From CAWEHQ01 sp051001995 (GTDB lineage Bacteria > Actinomycetota > Thermoleophilia > Solirubrobacterales > Thermoleophilaceae): a stretch of 5,846 nucleotides of DNA. The position numbers and the translations under genes were made by a program. Below the pieces are notes generated by a model, which worked only from the letters and a program-made list of their open reading frames with translations, made no database searches and was not told where the DNA came from. Shown here piece after piece: positions 1-5,846 of the stretch (position 1 is the first letter of the stretch; the number at the start of each line of letters is the position of its first letter). Location of the stretch: assembly GCA_051001995.1 (NCBI GenBank), contig JBPCMT010000151.1, positions 1 through 5,846 of the forward strand. The letters are read 5' to 3'.

Positions 1-2
1 TC

Positions 3-3000
3 GGTGCGGGCGCGCTCGCGCCGCTGGCGCTCGCTCCCGTCGGGGCCGTGCTCGGCGTCTCGCGGGCACTCGCCCGTCGACGGCGCCGCTACGTGCGCCT
101 CACGATCGTCCCGTCGCGGGACGAGGCGACTCCCGCGCGCGTCCAGGACCTCTACGAGGCGCTCCACCAGCGCCTGGAGGAGCGCTGGTACCGGCGCCTA
201 CCGCTCGGCCAGCCGAGCGTCACGCTCGAGGCCCGCTCGATGCCCGACGGCGACGGGCCGTGCGAGCTGCGGCTCGAGCTCGTCTGCCCGCAGGCGATCG
301 CCGCGACGGTCGAGGGGGCGGTCCGCGCGCCCTACCCCGACGCGCGCGTCGAGGCGAGCGAGGAGGCTCCCGAGGCGCTCCCGGCTCTGCTCAAGCTCGC
401 AAAGCGCCACCTCTTCATCCGCCGCCTGCGGACGCCGCAGGACTACGAGCCCCCGCCGATCGACGGGGTGCTCAGCCAGCTCGCCGGGCTGAGCGCGCCG
501 GCCGGCCTGCAGTACGTCCTCACGCCGGTGCCGGCGCTGTTCGACCGCATCGCGCGGCGCCTGTTCGAGGCCGAGGAGAAGCGCCTCGGGCGAAAGCAGC
601 GCGGACACAGCGGCCACCCCGGGCTGCACTCGGAGCTCGCCGGGCGCGAGCTCGAGGGCGGCCTCGCGCTCCAGCACAACCGGCTCTTCTTCGCCGAGAT
701 CCGGGTCGGCGCCCAGAGCCGCGCCGAGGCGCGCGACCTCGCGAGCGCGGTTCAGGCGCGCTCGGGCGCCGAGAACCAGCTCGTCGAGCGGCGCATGCTC
801 GCCTTCAGGCGCCGCGTCGCCAGCGCGGTCGGCGACATCGTGCCCGACGCACGCCGGGGGGTCGTCTCCTCGGCCGAGCTCGCCGGCCTGTGGCAGCTCC
901 CGAGCCCGGGACTCACCGGCGTGTCGCTTCGCCGCGGCGCGACGCCGCGCGCGCTCGCCGGACCCGAGCTGAGCCGCGAGCCCGCCCACGCGGTCGTGCG
1001 CGACGAGCAAGGCCCGGTCGGCCTGCGCCCCGAGGAGCGCTTCGCGGGCGTCGCGATCACCGGCGCCCAGGGCACAGGGAAAAGCTCGGTCGAGCTTCGC
1101 TTCGTCGCCAACGACGCCCGCTGTGCCGAGAAGGCCGTGGTCGTGCTCGACCCCAAGTGGGACCTCGCCGAGGAGGCGCTCGGCGTGATCCCGAGCGACC
1201 GCGTCGTCCACTACCTCGATCCGCTCGAGCCGGAGTTCGGCTTCAACCCGCTGCTCGCCCCAGGACACCCGGCGACGATCGCCGACAACATGGTGGGCGC
1301 GGTCAAGGATCTCTACGAGGAGGGCGACCTGCACGCGAGCTCGGAGCGCTTCATCTACGAGGCGACGATGGCGATCGTGGGGGCACACCGGCTCGGGGCG
1401 CTCGGCGCGACGCCGAGCTTCTGGCACCTTGCGCGGATGCTCCACCTCGAGCAGCGCGACTTCTGGGAGCGGATCGCGCGCGCGCTCGAGGCCGATCCCG
1501 CCTACCTCGAGACCTCGCTCTACTTCGGCCAGACACTGCCCGCCCAACTCGACGCCGCGCGCTCGGCCTTCGCGCAGCGGCTGGAGGCGCCCTCGAATAA
1601 GCTCCAGGTCCTGCTCTCCGGGCACCTCGACCGCGTCTTTCGCCACCCGCGCGCGCTCTCGCTCGACGAGGTCGTCGCGAACCGCGAGGTGCTCGTCGTC
1701 AACGGGCGGATGGGCGACTTCGGCGCGCGCAACACGCGGATGCTCATGCAGGTCATCCTCAACAGCCTCTACGGGGCGCTGCGCCGCCAACAGGAGCTCC
1801 CCCAGCCCGAGCGGGTCAAGGTCGTCCTGATCGTCGACGAGGCGCACCTGATCCTGAACCCGAGGTTCGCCGAGGCGCTCGCCACGCTGCGCTCGGCGGG
1901 GCTCGAGGTCGTGGCCGCCTGGCAGTACGGCGAGCAGGTCCAGGACCCGCTGATCCGGGCGGGGCTCATGAACCTGCTCGGCAACCGCTTCGTCTTTCGC
2001 ACCTCGGAGACCGAGGAGGCGCGTGAGCTCTCGCGGCTGATGGCGGCGACCTACTCCGACCAGGTCCGCGCCGACCCCGACACCCGGGCGCGCGTGCGCT
2101 TCGCGCCGGACACGCTCTTCGCCCTGCCCGACCATCGCACCGCCTGCACGCTGATCGCGCGCGGGCAGCGGCGCGGGACGTTCATCGGCGAGACGTTCGC
2201 GATGCGGAGCGAGCCCGCCGTGCGCGCCCAGCACCTGGTCGCGCAGCGAGAGCGCGGTGGGTTCGTCCCGCTCGAGCTCGAGCACCCCTTCGACGACTGG
2301 AGGGGTGACGGAGGCGCCCCGGCGTCCGGGCGCGGGCCGAGCGCGCATGTCACGAGCGTCGGGAGCGATGGGCATTCGGCTGAGCACGAGGACGAGGCAA
2401 CGGGGCACGCCGAGGCCGAGACCACTTCCGCCGAGCCCGCCTCAGACGGGAGGTCGAGCAGCGCGGGGAGCTCGCGGAGGCCACGAGAGGCGAAGCCGAC
2501 CCCGCGGTCGGTGAGCGCGGACCGCCGCTCGCCCAGCCCGAGCGCGCTCGAGATCCTCGAGGAGCACCGGCGCCTCTACGGCGGCGACGGGAGGGCGCAG
2601 ACCACCTCGCCGCGGCGCTCACCGAACGGGGACGTCGCCCGCCCGAGACCGAGGCCCCTGCTCTGGGGTGATGAGGATCGGCGCCCTCCAGACGAGCGTC
2701 CGCCGGAGCGCGAGGGCCAGAACGCCGAGGGGCGGGAGCGCCCGCAGAAGCGCGAGCGACGCGAGGCGGAGCCGGCGAACGCGAGCGGGCAGGAGACGGA
2801 GGCTGCATCGCCTTCGGGGTCTCACGTCGAGGTGCTTCGGCGGCGCGTCGTGGAGCTCGAGCGCGAGCTCGCGGGTCGGACCGAAGCGGAGCCACCTCCC
2901 TCGGAGCGGCCGACGCCGTCTGAGGGCGGCGGAGCGGACCTCCCATCCGATGGCGGCGCTCCGGGCACGGAAACGGACACGCCCACGCGCACGCACACGC

Positions 3001-4154
3001 ACGCGAGGCAGGGAAGCACGAGCGCGCGTGGAGAGCAGCTCGACGTCGGGCGACTCGGCTCCGCGGGCGGCGCGGCGGTGCCCGAGAGCTACACGGAGCT
3101 CGACTTCAACGATCCCTACGACCTCGAGTGGGAGCCCCTCACCGACCAGCCCCGGCGGCTCGAGCCCAAGCGGGAGCACCTCGAGGCGCTCGCCGCCCTT
3201 CACAGGCTGCGCATCGCCTACGGATCGCAGCTAAGGCGCCTCGGCTGGCCCCGGGCGGGCGACACCGTCCACAAGCGACTCCTCCGGGAGCTGGCCGGCG
3301 CGGGGTGGGTCGACCGCGGCTTCATCCGCCAAAAGGGCGCGGGCGGGCGACCCAAGCGCTTCTACGCCCTGACCAAGGCGGGCTTCGCCGTCGTCGAAGG
3401 GCGCCCCGGTCCGCGCGGGCCGCGAATCCGCAGGGGCGCGAGCTGGAAGTCGATGGACGCCGAGGGCTACAGGACGGCGATCCACGACCTACACGTCGCC
3501 GGCTGGCTGATCGCCTTCCACCAGCTCGCCGGGCGGTTCGTGCTCGACTGGCACGGAGAGCAGCACGGCCAGGTCGCCCCGGAACGGCTCGTGGGCGACA
3601 AGTGGCGGCGGATCGGGCCCGACGACGTCGAGCTCGAGCTGCACCGCGGGGTGCGCAACCTGAAGCTCGACACCTTCCAGTCGATCAAGCCCGACCTGAC
3701 GATCGAGCTGAGGCTGCCGACCGAGGCGCCGCGACGGCTCGACCTGCTCGTCGAGCTCGACCGCTCGAGAGACCCGACGACCGACCACAACGTCCGCAAG
3801 TTCCACCGCCACGACGCCCTGCTCACCGCCTGGTGGCGCGCCCACCCCCGCTACCGGGGGCACGGCGAGGCGCCGATCGTCGTGTTCGTGCTCGAGGACG
3901 AGCCGACCGCGCGCAAGTTCGTGCGTCGCGCCGACAGCGAGGTGACCGGCGCGATCGCGCGCGTGGGCGCCGGCCGGGAGACCTGGGACTACCCAGGCCG
4001 TCGGGGGATGTTCTTCTGCTGCGAGCGCGATGTCCACATAGGGACCCTGCGCGCCTGGCGCCTGCCCGAGCTGCCACCCGAGGTCCGCCCGAAGCGCGGC
4101 CGGCGGGTCGAGCCCGAGCAGGTGGAGCTGATCCCTCGACGGCTACTGGGCTGA
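3..4154 (+). CDS. TraG/VirD4-type conjugative coupling ATPase fused to a replication-relaxation domain (5' partial)
   Basis: The frame is open from the left edge (first full codon at 3). The first usable start is GTG at 48, but the codons before it read as a membrane helix (GAGALAPLALAPVGAV) followed by RRRRRY, so the gene almost certainly begins upstream. Residues below are numbered from GTG 48. Walker A is GAQGTGKS at 339-346. Walker B is VVLIVDEAH at 592-600. The sensor-like AAWQ is at 623-626, followed by a TraG-D_C/VirD4-like stretch (GNRFVFRTSETEEARELS). Residues ~752-1010 form a disordered linker rich in Pro, Arg, Glu, Ser and Gly, with a short coiled-coil patch at 926-941. Residues ~1045-1112 look like a winged helix ending in FYALTKAG. 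Residues ~1135-1340 resemble Replic_Relax: KPDL (1214), VELDR (1235-1239), KFHRH (1251). Family knowledge: such ATPases couple DNA to a type IV secretion channel at the inner membrane, and replication-relaxation proteins act in plasmid replication and relaxation. That one protein does both is inference. The gene ends in TGA, overlapping the convergent neighbour's end by 12 bases. Confidence 0.88.
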   Translation, partial: GAGALAPLALAPVGAVLGVSRALARRRRRYVRLTIVPSRDEATPARVQDLYEALHQRLEERWYRRLPLGQPSVTLEARSMPDGDGPCELRLELVCPQAIAATVEGAVRAPYPDARVEASEEAPEALPALLKLAKRHLFIRRLRTPQDYEPPPIDGVLSQLAGLSAPAGLQYVLTPVPALFDRIARRLFEAEEKRLGRKQRGHSGHPGLHSELAGRELEGGLALQHNRLFFAEIRVGAQSRAEARDLASAVQARSGAENQLVERRMLAFRRRVASAVGDIVPDARRGVVSSAELAGLWQLPSPGLTGVSLRRGATPRALAGPELSREPAHAVVRDEQGPVGLRPEERFAGVAITGAQGTGKSSVELRFVANDARCAEKAVVVLDPKWDLAEEALGVIPSDRVVHYLDPLEPEFGFNPLLAPGHPATIADNMVGAVKDLYEEGDLHASSERFIYEATMAIVGAHRLGALGATPSFWHLARMLHLEQRDFWERIARALEADPAYLETSLYFGQTLPAQLDAARSAFAQRLEAPSNKLQVLLSGHLDRVFRHPRALSLDEVVANREVLVVNGRMGDFGARNTRMLMQVILNSLYGALRRQQELPQPERVKVVLIVDEAHLILNPRFAEALATLRSAGLEVVAAWQYGEQVQDPLIRAGLMNLLGNRFVFRTSETEEARELSRLMAATYSDQVRADPDTRARVRFAPDTLFALPDHRTACTLIARGQRRGTFIGETFAMRSEPAVRAQHLVAQRERGGFVPLELEHPFDDWRGDGGAPASGRGPSAHVTSVGSDGHSAEHEDEATGHAEAETTSAEPASDGRSSSAGSSRRPREAKPTPRSVSADRRSPSPSALEILEEHRRLYGGDGRAQTTSPRRSPNGDVARPRPRPLLWGDEDRRPPDERPPEREGQNAEGRERPQKRERREAEPANASGQETEAASPSGSHVEVLRRRVVELERELAGRTEAEPPPSERPTPSEGGGADLPSDGGAPGTETDTPTRTHTHARQGSTSARGEQLDVGRLGSAGGAAVPESYTELDFNDPYDLEWEPLTDQPRRLEPKREHLEALAALHRLRIAYGSQLRRLGWPRAGDTVHKRLLRELAGAGWVDRGFIRQKGAGGRPKRFYALTKAGFAVVEGRPGPRGPRIRRGASWKSMDAEGYRTAIHDLHVAGWLIAFHQLAGRFVLDWHGEQHGQVAPERLVGDKWRRIGPDDVELELHRGVRNLKLDTFQSIKPDLTIELRLPTEAPRRLDLLVELDRSRDPTTDHNVRKFHRHDALLTAWWRAHPRYRGHGEAPIVVFVLEDEPTARKFVRRADSEVTGAIARVGAGRETWDYPGRRGMFFCCERDVHIGTLRAWRLPELPPEVRPKRGRRVEPEQVELIPRRLLG
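2298..3077 (+). other. Low-complexity linker-coding segment inside the ATPase/relaxation fusion gene
   Basis: This segment encodes about 260 residues dominated by Pro, Arg, Glu, Ser, Gly, Ala and Thr, with almost no hydrophobic core residues. It separates the ATPase domain (ending near HPFDDW, residue 751) from the C-terminal winged helix. Two islands look ordered: SALEILEEHRRLYG around 2541-2582 and a heptad-like VEVLRRRVVELERELAG around 2826-2876. A short ACGC/ACAC run at about 2990-3006 encodes alternating Thr-His. The frame is continuous with no stop, so it is a genuine linker or a recent gene fusion, not a gap between two genes. An in-frame GTG at 3078 could in principle start a separate C-terminal protein, but no ribosome binding site precedes it. 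Confidence 0.7.
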
Positions 4155-4871
4155 CCGAGCCACTGCCCGCGGGCTGAGGCGGTCGTCACCGGTCGGCTGG
4201 TGCGTCTCTCGTTGCCCGATGTCGGTGCAATATTGGGCGTCCGCCGTCACAAACCGGCAGCCGACAGGACGGCGATTCAGTGGAAGCCAGTCGGCCAGGC
4301 AGCTTCCGCCGTTCATGCGACGACCGCCCAGCGTCCCCGCGCTGTCGTTCCTCGCGCGAACCAGCAGCGCCCGAGCCACGCCGCGCCTAAGCGCTCGGTC
4401 CGGCTGCGCGTTCGCGGGCGGTGACGCGGCCGGGTTCACCATCTGTTGCTGAACCTGTGCCCCTCGAATCCGATCACGCACGGCTTGGCCGAGTTCGACC
4501 ACGAGCACCTCGACGCCCCACGTCCGAAGGGCTTCCGATACCCACGTCCCCTTGGTCGCGTAAGCAGCGGCTTGCTCGTCGGCGAACGCGAGAATCAAGC
4601 GGGCGCTCGGACGACTTCGGCCCAGCGTGACGAGCTTCAGAGCATCCTGTGAGACCTTCCTCTGCTGGCCACCCTTGAGCGCACCTTGACGCGCGAAGAT
4701 CTCGACGAATAGCGACTCGTCGGAAGGGGCTCCATCGACCTGCACCGTCGCGCCACTGTCGAAGCGGACTAACCTAGGAGCAAGCTCCATGCCGACGTAC
4801 TTCTGAACGGCATCGAGGATCAGCGCCTCAGCATCGCGCTGGACCCTGGAGTCGCTCTCGTGACCGGCCAC
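4143..4871 (-). CDS. Conserved hypothetical protein of unknown function, with a possibly spurious C-terminal extension
   Basis: The start is GTG at 4871. An in-frame TAG at 4883-4881 lies just upstream, so no longer form exists in this frame. The ribosome binding site is weak (TAGGG about 7 bases before the start). Residues 1-148 look like a compact soluble alpha/beta domain. A helix (DAEALILDAV) is followed by strands ATVQVDG (41-47) and SLFVEIFA (53-60), a basic loop GALKGGQQRKV (63-73), a helix DALKL, strand ARLILAFAD, and WGVEVLVVELG near 122-132. The D46 / E57 / K72 or K79 spacing is reminiscent of PD-(D/E)XK nuclease folds but lacks the clean ExK signature, so function is unassigned. 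After MVNP (~148) the remaining ~94 residues become Arg-, Cys- and Pro-rich with no evident fold and run 12 bases into the convergent ATPase gene, so the original stop may have been lost. There are no membrane segments. Codon use is less GC-biased than in the ATPase gene. The domain is well supported; the 3' end is doubtful. Confidence 0.7.
   Translation of the reverse strand: MAGHESDSRVQRDAEALILDAVQKYVGMELAPRLVRFDSGATVQVDGAPSDESLFVEIFARQGALKGGQQRKVSQDALKLVTLGRSRPSARLILAFADEQAAAYATKGTWVSEALRTWGVEVLVVELGQAVRDRIRGAQVQQQMVNPAASPPANAQPDRALRRGVARALLVRARNDSAGTLGGRRMNGGSCLADWLPLNRRPVGCRFVTADAQYCTDIGQRETHQPTGDDRLSPRAVARSAQ
4242..4307. repeat. Two adjacent short inverted repeats in the convergent 3' region
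   Basis: CGCCGTC at 4242-4248 pairs with GACGGCG at 4268-4274 across a 19-base loop. GGAAGC at 4282-4287 pairs with GCTTCC at 4302-4307 across a 14-base loop. They lie between the end of the plus-strand ATPase gene and the conserved part of the minus-strand hypothetical gene, where a bidirectional terminator would be expected. Neither is followed by a T run and both loops are large, so they may be chance features of GC-rich DNA. Confidence 0.25.
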
Positions 4872-4880
4872 GAGCTGACC

Positions 4881-5066
4881 CTAGTCCAGAAAGAGCATCG
4901 ACGGAGTCGGCGCATGCCGTGTCGGCCGGCGCTCGTCCTTCGCGAAGGCGGGAGCCGGGGCAAGAAGATGTGCGGCATAAGAGAGGGCGTAGTCCACGTG
5001 TAGGTTGCCCTTCCGGTCTCGGCCGTCACCTGGTGCCGGACGCTGGTCGAGGTATTGCTGGTCAGC
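4881..5066 (-). pseudogene. Possible 3' remnant of an unidentified gene
   Basis: Between the glycosylase stop (TGA 5069-5067) and a TAG at 4883-4881 there is an open run of 61 codons in the same frame. It reads as ordinary protein: YLDQRPAPGDGR, then NLHVDYALSYAAHLLAP, and a terminal TPSMLFLD. The other frames here give Arg/Ser/Thr-rich shadow sequence. By hand count about 18 of 61 codons end in A or T, similar to the neighbouring minus-strand gene. The only in-frame start is GTG at 4997, giving just 38 residues and no ribosome binding site. The stop lies nine bases before the GTG of the next gene, an operon-like spacing, which favours a real gene end whose 5' part was lost. I do not recognise the family. 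Confidence 0.35.
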
Positions 5067-5680
5067 TCAGCTCCGTACGACCAGCGGATGCTCGGCGAGC
5101 GTCTGCCTGAGCGAGGCGATTGTTGGCTTCCAGTTGCCGTAGGAGGGGTGATTGCAGCAGAGTATTTCGACCTTGCGCCCACCGATCGTGGCCGTGCCCC
5201 GCCGTAACCCCGGATGCTGCTCACTCCGTTCGACCACCACACGCTGCGCTAGGGCATCGCCCACCCACCGTCCGACGACGATGAGAACTCCGGGCTCGAG
5301 CAGAGAGAGCTCGTCGACCAGGTAGCGCGCCGGCAGTTGCGCCGCATCGCATCGGTTGGTTCGCTCACGCCGCTGCGCGGCGCACACTTGACCGCCTCGA
5401 GGAAAGCGGAGCGGTCCCACGCATCGGCGACAAGGGTGGGATCGGGCGCTTCTTCCAGCAGTTCGCCGTCCAGGCTCGCGTGTGCCAGTGCGAGGTACGA
5501 CCCGGCGCGGTAGTCGAAGAGCTTGCGTTTGCCTTGTCGCAACCTGTCGTTCGATCCCCGGCGAATCCACCATTGGGCGCCGAGTCCGCCATAGTCATGG
5601 AAGTTGATCGCCACCGCGGCCACACCGCCGTGGCGGTACCCGGGGCCGAGCCAGGGGACGGAGACCGGTCGCCTCGTCGC
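5067..5680 (-). pseudogene. Uracil-DNA glycosylase superfamily protein, frameshifted and probably 5'-truncated
   Basis: Two overlapping frames carry the halves of one protein. The upstream frame (GTG possible at 5623) reads VAINFHDYGG, then LFDYRAGSYLALAHASLDG and FLEAVKCAPRSG through DAMRRNC. The downstream frame continues with PARYLVDELSLLEPGVLIVVGRW and CCNHPSYGNW, ending at TGA 5069-5067. Adding one C to the CC of TGCCGG (plus-strand GG at 5332-5333) joins them as NC-P-ARYLVDEL, giving 185 residues from GTG 5623. The layout matches the UDG superfamily: a motif-I-like AIN near the start, a central VKCAP strand, a helix plus 'L.P.V.IVVGRW' strand, and a motif-II-like HPS (5150-5142) before a last helix. 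These enzymes excise uracil or related damaged bases from DNA. The upstream frame stays open beyond 5623 and reads VPWLGPGYRHGG, which looks genuine, so the original start was probably further right, where transposase-like sequence now lies. The superfamily call is moderately firm; the exact family and substrate are unknown. Confidence 0.6.
5330..5334 (-). other. Probable single-base deletion (frameshift site) in the glycosylase gene
   Basis: On the minus strand AACTGCCGGCGCGCTAC reads N-C-R-R-A-T in the upstream frame. The conserved continuation PARYLVDEL needs a shift of one base. Restoring a third C in the short C run (a third G on the plus strand at 5332-5333) yields N-C-P-A-R-Y-L with no other change. 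A short GC homopolymer is a typical place for either a true mutation or a sequencing/assembly error, and the sequence alone cannot separate the two. Confidence 0.6.
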
Positions 5681-5691
5681 GCGGCGGATGA

Positions 5692-5846
5692 CGCTGGCGC
5701 GAGACGCCGGCCACGCGCAAGGGCGAGATCGGCGCGATGCTGCGCCGCGAGGGGCTGTACACCTCGCACTTGACGGCGTGGCGAAAGCAGCGCGACGCCG
5801 GCGCGCTTGAGGGCCTCGCGCCGCGCAAGCGCGGTCCGCGCGGCCC
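5692..5846 (+). mobile_element. IS3-type transposase OrfA fragment (lacks its start, runs off the right edge)
   Basis: The frame opens after a TGA at 5689-5691 and stays open to the window end. From 5719 it reads KGEIGAMLRREGLYTSHL, then TAWRKQRDAGALEGLAPRKRG. This is the characteristic helix-turn-helix region of IS3-family OrfA proteins (HTH_Tnp_1 type: GxIGALLRREGLYSSHL followed by WRxQRxAGAL). OrfA binds the terminal repeats of the insertion sequence and with OrfB forms the active transposase. The roughly 30 residues that normally precede this region are absent: no plus-strand frame upstream of ~5700 resembles them, and no start codon precedes ATG 5737. No terminal inverted repeat is visible on the left. 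The copy is therefore truncated at its 5' end, with the junction near 5690-5715 facing the upstream end of the glycosylase pseudogene. Confidence 0.7.

Noticed and set aside
260..1600. 446-codon plus-strand open frame inside the ATPase gene
   Set aside because: Its translation is almost only Arg, Ala, Gly and Pro, typical of an out-of-frame shadow in GC-rich DNA.
198..2408. Long antisense open frame (736 codons) opposite the ATPase gene
   Set aside because: It mirrors the codon-position bias of the strongly GC3-biased plus-strand gene, and its translation is Arg/Glu/Ala/Leu low-complexity with no domain. The plus strand has Walker motifs.
2990..3006. Short CGCACGCACACGCACGC run that could be a tandem repeat
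   Set aside because: Only a few units, and fully explained as coding for a Thr/His stretch of the linker. Too short to call a repeat array.
3128..4177. 349-codon plus-strand frame overlapping the replication-relaxation domain
   Set aside because: Arg/Ala/Pro-rich shadow; the overlapping frame carries the conserved VELDR and KFHRH motifs.
4155..4420. Possible tRNA gene or att site in the convergent region
   Set aside because: The short stems present cannot be arranged into a cloverleaf with a T-loop GTTCRA sequence and acceptor stem, and no flanking direct repeat was found by eye.
4200..4652. Small plus-strand frames (74, 77, 69 and 68 codons) opposite the hypothetical gene
   Set aside because: The minus-strand frame has a coherent alternating helix/strand protein. 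The plus-strand translations are Arg/Pro/Ser-rich with no ribosome binding site.
4820..5242. 140-codon minus-strand frame across the glycosylase 3' end and the following gap
   Set aside because: Its translation is Ser/Arg/Thr-rich and out of frame with the HPS-containing glycosylase sequence, so it is a shadow.
5595..5828. 77-codon minus-strand frame opposite the transposase fragment
   Set aside because: The plus strand here encodes the recognisable RREGLYTSHL transposase motif; the antisense product is Arg/Pro/Ser-rich.

Overview
The window is very GC-rich. Almost every codon of its main gene ends in G or C, and antisense shadow frames stay open for hundreds of codons. This fits a high-GC actinobacterium. 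The protein style (long Arg/Ala/Glu-rich proteins, an actinobacterial-looking TraG-type ATPase, a replication-relaxation domain) makes a Thermoleophilia/Solirubrobacterales-like host a reasonable guess, but no marker gene here proves it. The left part looks like a conjugative or integrative element. The right part looks like decayed accessory DNA.

Positions 1-4154 (+ strand) hold one giant gene that enters from beyond the left edge. It encodes the end of a membrane segment, a basic cytoplasmic junction, and a conserved N-terminal region. Next comes a TraG/VirD4/HerA-type ATPase with Walker A, Walker B and a sensor Gln. A long disordered Pro/Arg/Glu/Ser-rich linker of about 260 residues follows. 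The C-terminus has a winged-helix domain and a replication-relaxation (Replic_Relax) type domain with a PD...ExD...K arrangement. This joins a DNA-pumping coupling ATPase and a plasmid-relaxation/nuclease-like module in one chain, and it is the most interesting object in the window.

Positions 4143-5680 (- strand) hold a convergent cluster with looser codon usage. From right to left it contains: (i) a uracil-DNA-glycosylase-superfamily gene broken by a one-base frameshift near 5332 and probably missing its 5' end; (ii) a 61-codon open stretch in frame with its stop, with no good start codon, possibly the tail of a lost gene; (iii) nine bases further on, a 242-codon gene for an unrecognised protein. 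The first ~148 residues of that protein look well conserved, but its C-terminal third looks like read-through and overlaps the end of the giant gene by 12 bases.

Positions ~5692-5846 (+ strand) carry the N-terminal half of an IS3-type OrfA transposase. It lacks its own start and abuts the upstream end of the glycosylase pseudogene, so transposition or recombination probably truncated both. No tRNA, rRNA, CRISPR array or convincing terminator was seen.
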